Below are positions 54,301-63,919 of a stretch of DNA of 64,000 bases, in pieces. How positions within the stretch are numbered: the first letter of the stretch is position 1; every line of letters begins with the position of its first letter. The stretch is from Heterotrichella gracilis (Eukaryota; Sar; Xanthophyceae; Tribonematales; Xanthonemataceae). Below the pieces are notes generated by a model, which was not told the DNA's origin, searched no databases, and saw nothing but the letters and a program-made list of their open reading frames with translations. The position numbers were made by a program, and so were the translations under genes. The DNA is taken from NCBI GenBank assembly GCA_032358255.1, contig JAULBX010013872.1:33112-97111 (forward strand). The letters run 5' to 3'.

Positions 54301-57300
54301 AACTACTATGGTCGCTACCTGGCCCATGTCGCCCGTGAAGGCTCGCCCACACCAGGTTCACCCTCAGCCCTCCTGCTTGTCCCCCTGCCGCTGTCCCAAC
54401 TGCCATCCCCCCCCGTGGCAAGCACAGCCGCCACCCTGCAGCAGCAAGGGGAGAAGGACTTAGATGCTCAAGGTGGAGATGGCACGCAAACAAAACCAAG
54501 TGGTTTGGCTGACATCCAGATGGCGTCAAGCAGTGATGCTGTGGCAGAGGGGCAGGATGTTGTTTCTCCTGTCGATGGCTTGGTGATGGCTGGTTTGGGC
54601 CAAGGTATGCATGCTACTTGGCTGAGAATGCTGGCTGTCGACATCCTAATCGCGCCTTTAGAGGTACCCATTCAGGGTTGAATGCTGCCTGTTTTGACAG
54701 TCCCACTGCTGGCCATGGTTCCATCTCGCCCCCCTGATGCCTGTGAGGCCTGCTTTCCACTGCTCTCTCATTCGCCGTGTCTACCACTAGGTGATGCGGT
54801 TGACGGCACAGCGCACATGCCACCGCCAGCACCTGCACCAGTAGCAACCCCAATACGATCACCTCCATTAGCTCCAATGGTAGCGGTGGGCACCACTGAT
54901 GGGCTGGTGGGAGGGCTGGGTACCACGGCCACGGCCAGGCACAGGGTGCAGGGTGGGGCAACCCTACCTGCTGCCGGGGTCAACGCAGTCAGCGCTGCAG
55001 AAGCCAATGCAATGCCGGAGTCGGAGACATCAAGTGAACAGCACCATGCAACTGGCTTTGGTGGGGCTGGAGATAATGCCAGTGCAGGTGGGTGTTGCTG
55101 TGACTCGTGCGCCTTGAATGCTTGTGCTGATTGTGTAATCATTTGCATGATGCTGTGGCCTTTGGTGTGCCCCGATGATGCTCACCAATAGGACCTTAGC
55201 GTACAATGCATCAGCATAATGGTGAACACGCTCCTCTATTTTGACATATTCTGTCAAAATAGTTATCAAATTTAAATAATTTGTTTGTGTATTGTGCCCC
55301 TATCTATCTGGTCCCAGTGTTTGATCCGTCCACATGGTGGTGCCGCAGGCGGAGCCCCTGAGGCATTTCCTTTGGTGGTGCCACCTGGCAGAACCTGTGC
55401 AAGCGAGTGCGAGGCTGCAGACCAAGGGGAGGAGGAGGAAGAAGAGGTGGATGCAGAAGAGGGGCAGGATGTGGCTCGTCACAAAGAGGGCAATAGTGAT
55501 AAGGAGGGTGGAGGCCCAGCAGCCCCTGATTCGGTGGGGATTGGCCTGGCGCCTGTGGACAGAGCCAAGCAGGGCCGCGGCAATGGCAACCAGGGTGGTG
55601 GTTCGGAAATCCATGGTATGTACATGTGCAACATTGTACCTCTGCTCAATATGTGCACATGCCATGAGGCTGGTTGGGGGTCAAACGTGTGTGCATCACA
55701 TGGTTTATCGCATCCTGAATGTTCCCATGTGTGGATGCACGGGACGGCGGCATGGCCAGCGCCTCCCAACTCGGAAGCTGTGTCGCCTTGCAAGCAGGTG
55801 TGGTACAGCCTGCCAGCCTGCTATTGGAGGAATTTGCGTTGCATGGCTGGCCATTGGCGGAGCATTTGGTTCCTGCTCTTGACGATGTGGCGGTGCCAGC
55901 ATGTGGGTGTGAGCATGATGCATGCTGTCTTTGCACAGAGGCATCCCATGTAATCTGCTATTATTACTTCTATAAATAAAAGTATACTCAATACTGGTAT
56001 ACTGTATACTTTTGATTTACTCGTTACCATATTATGTAGTTAGTGGGTACTGCAACACAGTATGCAATTGCCCACTTGTACGCTGTCAACACTTGGTGAT
56101 TGTCATGCAGACGGCGAGGGCATTCCAGTTCCAGGAGAACATGATGATGGTGGTGGTGGTGATGGTCACGCACGGCAGACAGCATCGGACACCTTGCCAC
56201 CCCAAGCGTGTGCGCCTCCAGCTGCGCTAGGTGTGGCAGCTGCGCCAGGGAAGAAGAAGAAGAAAAGGAACAAGAAGAAAAAGCCCCAGCAGGCCATTGC
56301 ATCCACAGCCAGTTTAGATGGGGGAGGGGAACAAGGTACGCAAGCGTAATGTTTGAAGGAGGAGATGCCTGATGACCTACTCCACCTTGGTTTGCATGGT
56401 ATGCATGTGCAGTGCTCATGACTAGCGGAAGTTTGCACCACATGGAAGCACACATCGAGACAGTGTCTAGGAAGGTAGCTCTAGAAGTCGCTGCGCTGTT
56501 CTTGGAATACGTTATTCTCTTTGTAGCAAAGAATCTGCTTACAAAGATGCTTTCCAGCAGTACAGCCAAATTAACAGTCTGTCTTACATGCCTTGCGCCA
56601 ACCAGCCCTGTCCTGCCACTGCTTATACCATCTTTGCACCGGCATTGTCAAAGCAGCTATATCATGTAACACCAGGTCAGCCCGTGTGGCTCTAGGCCTG
56701 CTTACAGCGCACTGGCTATGTCCTCTTAAACATAGCAGCTTGGGTATATTTTCATCATGCCCTAGCCAACATAGCCTGAGTTCACTGAGCCTAGAAGAAA
56801 TAGTCTTGCATTTGCATTTTTTAAGCAACATCTGCACTGGAAAATGGTCAACCCTTCACACCCCTCGTATCATCCTGAAACAGTTTATTTTTGAAACACT
56901 TTCAATCTGCCTAGCTGGGCCTGCAAAATAGCCCAGTTGCCAGTCCCACACAACAGGGTGCACACACGCACATAACTGCACGGCCCCATTTTGGTGGACA
57001 GTGACACCTGCCTAGTGCCAATGAGCTTGCAAAGTGCACCATGTGTAGCAACAAATGACAGGCACTTAAGAAAGTCTGACTTGTGCCAGGTTTCGCAGGA
57101 GAGGGGCCCAAGGATTCTGTTGGCTCACGTGGAGGTGATGATGGGAGCAGCGGCAGCAAGGATTGTGCAGCAGCAGCAGTTACCAGTGGTGCTGAGTTGG
57201 TGTCTACAGGAGGTAGCCAGGCAGTGCCAGGGGCCAGTGGCAGGTTACAAGGGGATGAGGGGCTGCATGGGTACATCACACACCTGGAGCCTAGACCATG

Positions 57301-60300
57301 GGGCCACGAGCTATCTGGGACAGATGGTGAGCCACTTGCATGTCATTTACTTGGGGATTTACGATACTACGTATGTTTGAAACAAATACTTAATAATACG
57401 TATTTTAGCCCCTTTTTGGATCCTTACGCATTATATCAGGTGAAAAATACGTTAAGTGAATATTTATATTCAATGAAAATGTATGCTCAAACCTGTATTT
57501 CAGCCGTGGGCAAGTAGGGTTTGGCAAAATGAGTTATGTTGTGGGCTTTGTCATGTGGTTGGGTATGGCTTTTGTCTTTTTTCCCTTGAAATGACTAATG
57601 CATCTTTCACATACTTTCAACGTATGTAAAAATAAAATATGTATTATTACGCATTACATACTCATTGCGTATTACATATTACGTATCATGAATCCCTAAT
57701 TTTACTGCGGCTGTGCAGTAATGATGTGGGCCACGCTGCGACGTGTGTTGACATGACTGTGGGTCGCAGGTGCTGGAGACACAGGCAGTACTGGGAGCAG
57801 GGGGACTGGCGGCGTCGCAAGCGCTGCTATGGTGCATGCATCTCAAGAGGGTGGTGTCATGAATGAAGGGGAGAAGATGGCTGTGCACGTAATGCCAGTT
57901 GGCGACTCTGCTCACCATAATGCAGCTCAAGGGAAAAATGCTAGGAAGAAAAAAAACCGGAGGAAAGCCAGGCAGGCCATGGCAGCCAGCCTTCCCACTG
58001 CCGTCATGGCAGGCAGTGTTGATGGGCCAGCTGCCTCTTTGCCCTCCATGCCAGCCAATCACTCGTTGACTGCAGCAGAGCCAGTGCCAGCGCTGGCCAG
58101 CATTGAGCCCCCCACCCCACCAGCCTTGCCTCTTGTGGGTGTGGCAGCAGCAGCGCTGACAGCTGGGGTGGGCACCGCATTTGTGCTGCGTCACCAGGAA
58201 GCACCCCTGAGTGCGGTTGCCCCTGATGGTACTGCCTGTCTGGGCCAAGGCGAGGGCACCACCAGCCCTGCCTTTTCAGCACTCCTGGGTCCCCGACAGC
58301 AGGATGATCTTCCAGCTGAGCAGCCCACATGCCCAGCCATCGAGACTAGCTTGTATGAAGGTGCTGAAACGAGCACAGCAGCTGGAGATGTGTCCACACC
58401 TGGAGATACCGTGTACTCGCTTGATTCACTGGTGCCAGCTGTTGCACAAGGTGCGGCCAGCCATGATGTCAGCACTGAAGCCCTACCGCAAACCTACTTC
58501 ATGGTGGGTGGTGGCGTAGCAGGGGGGGTGGAGATCATTGAGGATCACGGACGAGGGGTGGGGACACCTCAGGAGGATGGTGGAGTGATTGTGGATGCAC
58601 CTCCAACGGCTGAGTATGCTAGCAGCGTGTGCGAAGCGGGATCAGAATCCACCAGAAATGTGTTCTCTTTGGCGGACGTTGCTGAGCATGTGGCATCATC
58701 TGAGACTGGTGATGACAGCCGCAGGGATGGGAGTGCGTTGGTCACAGGTCAGGACAACAGCATGGCTGCTGATCTTCAGGCCCTGGCCTCTGCCAGCATG
58801 CACATATCACCACTACGTCACCCCTGATCACGCCGTAGCCCATTGCATGTCGCAAATGTTGTCGAGGAGACATGGGCGGTTGGCGGCGCTCTTCTCAATC
58901 ACCGATCTTTGCCTGTTTTGTTCCTCGCAGGCATCCAGGCCTCGCCTTCCTTGCCAGCTGCTGACAAGCCACTCACCAGCACTGCTGCTGGCCAACTTCA
59001 AGCCAGGCACTCCAGTGTGATGAGACCTCAGGGAGAGCCAGCTATGTTGTACATGGGTGGCCATGCGGCTCAGGGAGCTGCTCATCTAAGAGACCCTGGC
59101 GTCGTTTGCACTGATGGCGCAGCGGAGTTAGTGGCGCTTCATGCTGGTGTTGTGGTGGATGCTTTTGCAGCTGACATGGCGGGGGAGGCTTGCGCGGATG
59201 ATGACATGGTGGGTGATGCATGCACAGATGCCAATGTTGAGCAACCTTCAATCCATACTTGTGTGGCAGCCATGCGGCATGATGTGTATACCCAGGGGGT
59301 GGTGTTACACCTTGACTTACAGCCATAGCCTTGTAGTGGTGCCACTCTGTGCGTTCAGCATATAGCAGCATGGCAGCAATCATGGGACCAAGGGGAAATA
59401 CCATCATATAGTCAGCAGGGAATGTAAAAATTAATCATTAACGAATAAACCAGTAAATGGCTTACTTTTGCACAGGTGGATGCGCTACCTCATGCTCCTG
59501 TGGATGCGGATGCTGACATGGTCGATGAGGCAGCAGCATGTTTGGCAGCCCAGCGGTTTGACATGGCCGTGCATGTGGAGCAAACCCCTGATGATGTGGC
59601 AGCACAGCAGGGCAATGTGGCAGCTGATGTGGTGGGAGCAGTGGCAGCGCCAGGCGATGGCGGTGTGGCTGAGCAAGCACAGGCGCACACAGCTGACGTT
59701 TTCTTGCCGCCCGTCCGCAGGGCTGGTGTGCATAGCACGATGTCTGTGTCTCAGGGTTCGCTGCCAGTGTATGCAATTCAGCAGGCACCTGGTGATCATG
59801 TGGCAGTATGTGAGATGGCCGATGGTGTGGCACACCAGGAAGTGCCTGTGGCACCTCCTGCATCCCCTCACACCTACACACCTGCCTTCCAACCAGTGGA
59901 AGAGGCCACGAGGGGCACTAGCAGCGGCGTGGACATTGACATGGCCATTGGTGCTGCTGGAGTCACCCCGCTGGCTGGGTCATCACCTAACATGCTGGCA
60001 GTGGCAACCAGTGTGCTGCCAGCAATGGGAGAACTGCAGGGGGATCACAGGGGACGGCCATCAGCAACCCATCCACAAGGTGCATTGCCGCAGGCCTGGA
60101 GGGTGGCAGGTGCGCAGCTCAATGCCATACCTGCACTTGCGCCCACTCGGCATCAACCTTCAACTCCTTACAAGCACCGCATCTGCACAATTTTCATCAC
60201 ATGTACGGCTGCGTAGTCATCTGTGACAGCATACCCGTTCCATACATGTTGGTGACATGTTGGTGGCACGAGTTGGAGTCAAAATAACATACATCTTTGC

Positions 60301-62676
60301 ATGCCATCATCCCCACCCACCCCTACAGGCTTGCCCCACCTGTGGCGCTCCACCGCTGATGGCACCAGCTCCAGTGGGGAGTCAGACTCTGAGCCGCCCT
60401 TCAAGCCGCCGCCAAAACCCAAGCCAGGCGCACGCAACGCAGTCAAGTCCCTGCACAACAACTGGTAATGTCCATGTGTACCCACTGATCACATAAGGCG
60501 CATGCACACGCCCTACAATACAATTATTTGGTGCACCCCACGTGGGCGTGGGGCGTTGTTCTTGACAGAAACTCCAGGCGGATTCGACAGCAGCAGATAA
60601 TATATTTCATTTTCCCCAATGTATATGGTATTTGCTAACCCACTGTTTGGCCTGTCCACAGGTACGGTGGCTACGTGGCAGACAGCGGGTCAGACGACAC
60701 AGATCCGTCCCTGGCGCACCCCACCAGAGTGCCAGCACTCAGCACTGGGCCACCTTTGCAATCGCAGTCCAACAGTGCAGAAGCGGCAGTGGCAGCAGGA
60801 GCAGAATTCTGCAGCGTTGGCAATGTCCTCCCGGAGGGCTTTGGAGAGTCTGATGGGGCCACGCTTACCGCCCCGCCGCTGCGCATGCTTGATGCGTTGG
60901 CATTGGCGGTAAGCATTGGGCCTGCAGCATGCGTCCAGTCAGGAGGCACGACTGAGATTGTGCAAATGGCAGCAGCCGTGGAACCTCCTGCTACTGACAG
61001 CGTTGAAGCAGCGCATTCACTTCCACAGGATGGGGTACAAACTGCCCTCTATCCCTGCGTGCATGTCCCGCGCCTCAACTTGCCCCTGCCAGGGTACCAA
61101 GCGGATGTCTGTTGTATGGAGGAGCATGCAGTGGTCTCAGTGGGAAGCGGGGGAAGCGGTGGTCCACGGGCCGGCGTGGCGCGCGCTCTCTTCCCTGATC
61201 TGTCTTCAGGACACGGCATGGCATCAAATGCTGAGGTACCTCCTCTTGGCAGTGCGCGGATGTTTCCTCAAGAAGGTGGTTTGGATGTGCCAGAGGGTGG
61301 GAGAGAGCCCTCACCCCCCCTCGGCGGCATGCACCCGGAGGAGAATGCCGAGTCGGTGGCATCATTATGCGGTCAACCTGAGGTGCGCATGACATATTGT
61401 TATGTGGCCACATGTAAGTGTGAACTTGCATTGCCGGTGTTGGCACTTCAAATTGATCGGATGGGTTTGTACTGGTACCATATATAAAAGCATAGGGTTC
61501 CTACTAAAGTTACAGGGTTGGTTCTAGGCAATATCCTCCTCTCTTTTTTTGTGTGTTCCTCGGGTTGCACTGTGCCTTGCCGGGTGCCCTGCTAACCCTT
61601 GGCGCCGCGGGAATTCCATATACAGGGTATGTCATGAGAGACATTTTCCATTGCGCAGGCCCAGCCAGACCGCGTTGACGTGATCGCGGCGCTGGACCAG
61701 GCCTGGCAGGAGCCGCGTGAGGCTGGCAGCAGGGGGACATCGCGCCACACCACGCCGCGGAAGCGATCGGCGCAGGAGGCACGCAAAGGAGTTCCAGCGC
61801 AACAGCCGCAGGTGTGCTGATGAGTTGCTGACATGCATTTTCCTCCTTATATTCCCTGATCAATGAGGGGTGTGATGGTGAGTTCCAACACCCTGTGAAT
61901 TCAAACATTGATGATGAATTCCAATTTAATTAATTCAACACCCTGTGAATTCAGACATTCATACTGAGTGAATCTCACCTCGCCGTCATGCCAGTGCATT
62001 TGGCCGTGACAATGGTGGCACTCCAATCTTTTGTAGGTTCACCCCTCGTCCTCTGCTGCCCCGCCCCCTGCCTCCCCTGCCCATTCCCTTGCCTCCTCCT
62101 CCTCCTCCTTTGCCTCACTCCTGAGCGCAGCCAGCCATACCAGCACCAGCAGCATTCTCTCGCGCTTTGCGGGCTGGAGGTGGGCACGACACAAGAGGCC
62201 CAAGAGGTGAGTAGTAAACACTTACATGTGCATGAACATTGTGCAATGTCCTGTAGCCGGCAGCAGGCTTGGCTCATTCCGCATGTAGTTGCCACACACG
62301 TTGCTGGCGCCATGTCTGTTACCGATTGTCCATGGATGCAGGAAGACAATGATTGGGTCAAGCTAGAATTGCCAATCAATGTGTCGAACAAATGCATGTT
62401 GTTTTGCAACCATGTCCATGGATGCGTCCTGACACTGTGTGTGCCAAGGCGTTATGGTATGTGTCTTCAATGTTTTTCATTCTTTTACTTTTTTCTTTTT
62501 TTATGCGATAGTGTTTGTCATGGGTGTGCAGGAACCACAGCTTTGTGTCGACCGCTGCCCCCACAGCGGGCATTGACGCGCCGCCCTCCGGTCCCCCCAT
62601 CTCCCCGATACAAGATGCAGCTGAAACAGGGCGCAGGGCCATGGATGGCCTGGATCAGGTGTGGTTTGGGGCGTGA
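36363..62676 (+). CDS. Giant MYND zinc-finger protein with modular glycine-zipper-like tail
   Basis: Modelled as 45 exons, about 4,961 residues, all phases consistent. N-terminal part: 36363-36640, 36914-37383, 37533-37702, 37946-38082, 38437-38674, 38847-38972, 39240-39391, 39585-39684, 40188-40360, 40739-40949, 41249-41408, 41728-41795, 42298-42413. Residues 1-720 look alpha-helical. Residues 730-775 are a full MYND finger: C-x2-C, then CAIC, YCTKEC and a final His-x3-Cys. The tail (exons 14-45, from 42659) is Ala/Pro/Ser-rich and acidic, with hydrophobic Ala/Gly modules followed by Arg/Lys. Exon 34 is Glu-rich, exon 36 Lys-rich, exon 29 Ser-Pro/Arg-rich. The C terminus (SESDSEPPFK, WYGGYVADSGSDD, ending DQVWFGA) is less repetitive. 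MYND fingers bind proline-rich partners. No function is known for the tail. It could instead be two genes, split after the MYND exon. Confidence 0.62.
40395..40530. repeat. Dispersed intronic repeat, copy 1
   Basis: In intron 9 of the giant gene. It shares CCAGATTAGCAGTC with an AMT1 intron copy (about 25806-25845). It also shares a further block (CCAGCA, GGTCAGCCCATGTAG) with the copy at 56553-56692. The copies are diverged and no coding capacity is seen. Confidence 0.5.
41062..41147. repeat. 43-bp tandem duplication in intron 10 of the giant gene
   Basis: Two adjacent 43-bp units (41062-41104 and 41105-41147), both starting GTGAATGCCAAAACCATCT, differ at a handful of positions. Confidence 0.8.
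41249..42413 (+). other. MYND zinc finger encoded across exons 11-13
   Basis: Pattern by residue: Cys730-x2-Cys733, Cys750-x2-Cys753, x4, Tyr758-Cys759, x3, Cys763, x7, His771, x3, Cys775. This is an exact MYND consensus (eight metal ligands, two zincs). The joins at 41408/41728 and 41795/42298 are needed to complete it, which supports these splice sites. MYND fingers are protein-interaction domains. Confidence 0.85.
42659..43203 (+). other. Exon 14, first exon of the low-complexity tail
   Basis: It joins to the MYND exon through TG|G (Trp) and continues VSPPPSPLPVPG. It is Ser/Pro-rich, with SQSDLSQLFQASRERDV and DGDANPFDPDNPSLE. It ends with phase 1, starting the long series of phase-1 introns. 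If the tail is a separate gene, an ATG at 42762 in this exon is a possible start. Confidence 0.55.
43340..44032 (+). other. Exon 15, first Ala/Gly hydrophobic segment of the tail
   Basis: It opens with an acidic DGDGIAD and then VAAMAGVAIGASAVAAV, an alanine/glycine-rich segment without the basic end of the later modules. A 200-residue Pro/Ser/Ala linker follows. It is the first of the symmetric phase 1-1 exons. Confidence 0.55.
44254..44328 (+). repeat. Glycine-zipper-like module 1 (exon 16)
   Basis: It encodes VAAPVAAAAGGGLLAGMWLG followed by GRRRR: an Ala-Pro start, Ala run, Gly-Gly-Gly, Leu-Leu-Ala-Gly, aromatic, Gly-Gly and four Arg. It is at the 5' end of its exon. A second Ala/Gly stretch (VMVAAGVAAGAAAVALASG) lies later in the same exon, near 44527-44583. 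Confidence 0.65.
46205..46279 (+). repeat. Glycine-zipper-like module 2 (exon 18)
   Basis: It encodes APVVAAAAAGGLWGGLGAMF then MGRRK. Same order as module 1: Ala-Pro, Ala run, Gly-Gly, Trp-Gly-Gly-Leu-Gly, hydrophobic, Gly and basic. It sits near the start of an 82-residue symmetric exon. Confidence 0.65.
48006..48092 (+). repeat. Glycine-zipper-like module 3 (exon 21)
   Basis: It encodes AAPLAAAAGGGILAGLGFML then MGSKKKKRR. This is the clearest copy and nearly repeats module 1 over its first half. Six basic residues follow the hydrophobic part. The exon is 66 residues, phase 1-1. Confidence 0.7.
48391..48549 (+). repeat. Ala/Gly-rich exon 22
   Basis: A 53-residue symmetric exon containing GAAAVFAGAGAGAAAAQ, a diverged relative of the module without the basic end. 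A short Ala-Asp repeat (ADADADA) then ends in a Gly junction. Confidence 0.5.
49407..49487 (+). repeat. Glycine-zipper-like module 4 (exon 24)
   Basis: It encodes AAPAAAATGAVLAGVGTMHL then GGSNRPR. The order is Ala-Ala-Pro, Ala run, Gly, Val-Leu-Ala-Gly-Val-Gly, Gly-Gly and basic, as in the other copies. It is at the 5' end of a 64-residue symmetric exon. Confidence 0.65.
51301..51375 (+). repeat. Glycine-zipper-like module 5 (exon 26)
   Basis: It encodes AAVSGAAGLGVLAGLGALLG then GGRRS. The core VLAGLGAL is shared almost letter for letter with modules 4 and 6. The exon is 98 residues, phase 1-1. Confidence 0.68.
52179..52259 (+). repeat. Glycine-zipper-like module 6 (exon 28)
   Basis: It encodes TTVVAGAARAGVFAGLGALW then FGGRTAR. 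The core GVFAGLGALW-x-GGR closely follows module 5. The exon is 63 residues, phase 1-1. Confidence 0.68.
52773..53364. other. AT-rich intron 29 of the giant gene
   Basis: A 592-bp intron whose middle (about 52905-53080) is AT-rich, with repeated TACAT/ATGTA words, unlike the GC-rich exons. An open stretch from 52823 (acceptor-like TTGCAG, 'GFRTQKCSGG') may be a lost or optional exon, but it lacks a phase-matched donor. Confidence 0.4.
53391..53468 (+). repeat. Glycine-zipper-like module 7 (exon 30)
   Basis: It encodes AAAAGVAAVTGAGMVGGFGP then VWLRGS. It is more diverged, but keeps the Ala run, Gly-x-Gly, Val-Gly-Gly-Phe-Gly and a basic residue at the same spacing. Confidence 0.55.
53960..54010 (+). 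repeat. Partial module 8 (exon 31)
   Basis: The used frame gives IMLVGLGAVWRQVSGGG, matching the second half of the module. The matching Ala-rich first half appears in a different frame just upstream (AGAALTV), so the copy looks broken by a small frame slip that leaves the long exon open. Confidence 0.45.
54868..54945 (+). repeat. Glycine-zipper-like module 9 (exon 33)
   Basis: It encodes LAPMVAVGTTDGLVGGLGTT then ATARHR. It keeps Ala-Pro, Gly, Leu-Val-Gly-Gly-Leu-Gly and a basic end, but has lost much of the hydrophobicity after the Gly core. Confidence 0.5.
55237..55261. repeat. Perfect inverted repeat in intron 33
   Basis: 10-bp arms TATTTTGACA and TGTCAAAATA around a 5-base loop, in an AT-rich patch of the intron. 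Confidence 0.75.
55978..56013. repeat. Perfect inverted repeat in intron 35
   Basis: 10-bp arms AAAAGTATAC and GTATACTTTT separated by 16 bases, in an AT-rich intron segment. It can form a cruciform or RNA hairpin close to the acceptor of exon 36. Confidence 0.75.
56111..56335 (+). other. Exon 36, lysine-rich block
   Basis: A 75-residue symmetric exon. It has a His/Asp/Gly-rich start and the short Ala segment AALGVAAAPG, followed directly by GKKKKKRNKKKK. The block resembles a nuclear localisation or acidic-lipid-binding cluster. Exon 38 has a second basic block, ARKKKNRRKARQ. Confidence 0.6.
56553..56692. repeat. Dispersed intronic repeat, copy 2
   Basis: In intron 36 of the giant gene. 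The block CCAGCAGTACAGCC through GGTCAGCCCGTGTGGC parallels the copy at 40395-40530 in order and spacing. Confidence 0.5.
57355..57710. repeat. AT-rich insert with TACGTA-type palindromic words in intron 37
   Basis: About 350 bp rich in ATTACGTAT, ATACGTAT and ATTACGCAT variants on both strands. It is sharply bounded by GC-rich exon sequence. It may be a decayed miniature inverted-repeat element, but clean terminal repeats were not identified. Confidence 0.4.
58126..58197 (+). repeat. Module 10, last hydrophobic segment (exon 38)
   Basis: It encodes LPLVGVAAAALTAGVGTAFV then LRHQ. The order is Ala run, Ala-Gly-Val-Gly, hydrophobic and basic. It is the last recognisable copy; the exon is 326 residues and the last of the unbroken phase 1-1 series. 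Confidence 0.6.
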
Positions 62677-63684
62677 GGAGAGGGAGAAGTCAGGGCCTTC
62701 AGCATCTCTTCAGGTGTTGCAGAGTTTCCTAGCTTCAGCTTTCCTAGACATCACTGGACACCTGCCGCATGTGGTGTTAAGCAGGACCTGCAACCTTGGT
62801 TGAGGCCAGACACACTGTACAGTATGTGCTCAGGGGACCTATAGACATGCAGAGTTATCAGCTTTTCTAAGCATATCGCATAATTCAACATGTAGTTTAG
62901 AATGTCTACATCGCGTGATGTGATAATCAATGTGTATTATGTTTTACCTTTTGCCTGTGAACTATCTTGTTTCCTTCATAAACAACAATGTTGGCACTTA
63001 TTTTAGCGAGCATATCCAGCTACCGCTCCACACCAGCCCACACTGCACTGCTTGTTTAATTTGTTGCCCACTGCGATAAAGCGACACAATGAACAACTTG
63101 TAGGCTGACGCCTTGAAGGCTAATGTCCGCCTAAGTCCCGCCATTCCACTGATTGGCTTGAGCAATGTTGTGCCCTTTTTTATTACATATTTTAATAGTG
63201 CGCCCATTTTGGTTTACTTTTCCAATGGTGAAGTGTATGGCCGTTTCTTTTTTTCTTTTACTCCTACTTATTGAGCAAGGGTAATAAGATAATAATAGGA
63301 CTATTATCATGTTTTTGGTCTAAGCTGTGAGCAACCAGCTGTCAACTTGAGCATTACTTCAGGAATGTGTTTCGATGATATGTTTTTTTGGCGCACTTAC
63401 AAAGATCACCCGGTAAAGTCACGTGCCCCTATGCCCAATCATTTATTTTCCAGAATTGCTTTAAGCTTGTTGTTGGTAACCAATACCAAGGGCACCTCTT
63501 GCAAGTGCATGCAGCGAGGATACAGACCAAGCCAAGTTGGTAACAGAAGAGGAGATATTCGCCCACCGGGGCAGGAACCCCACCAGGCTGCAAGAAACTC
63601 GGTCAGGAGCCGCTCGGATGGCCACAAAGTGGCGGGATGCAGCAACCTAGGTGCTCGTCGACGAATAGATAGCGCATACCCCTC

Positions 63685-63900
63685 GCAGGCCACGCCGCCA
63701 TCCCCCCGCATGCACGCGCGCTGTGTGCGGCCATCCACCTGGCCCCTGAGCCCTCTGGGGCCACACAGGGGACGCTCCCAAGCCGCATGCGCGCACACAG
63801 CCTGGCCTGACCTCGCCTGCCCTTCCCCCATGCGCCTGGACCTGGCAGGCCACGCCGCCATCCCACCGCATGCACGCGCGCTGTGTGCGGCCAGCCACCT
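63685..63900. repeat. 56-bp direct repeat, 160-bp period
   Basis: Copies at 63685-63740 and 63845-63900 start GCAGGCCACGCCGCCATCCC and end near CCACCT, with two mismatches. The second copy runs straight into the poly(T) tract. Confidence 0.8.
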
Positions 63901-63919
63901 TTTTTTTTTTTTTTTTTTT
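63900..63919. repeat. Poly(T) tract of about 20 nt
   Basis: A run of about 20 T (poly(A) on the minus strand) at the edge of a GC-rich repeat. It could mark the tail of a retroposed element on the minus strand, or be simple-sequence expansion. Confidence 0.7.

Noticed and set aside
62998-63207. 69-residue basic minus-strand frame
   Set aside because: Isolated in AT-rich sequence, no recognisable motif and no splice partner. Possible by chance.
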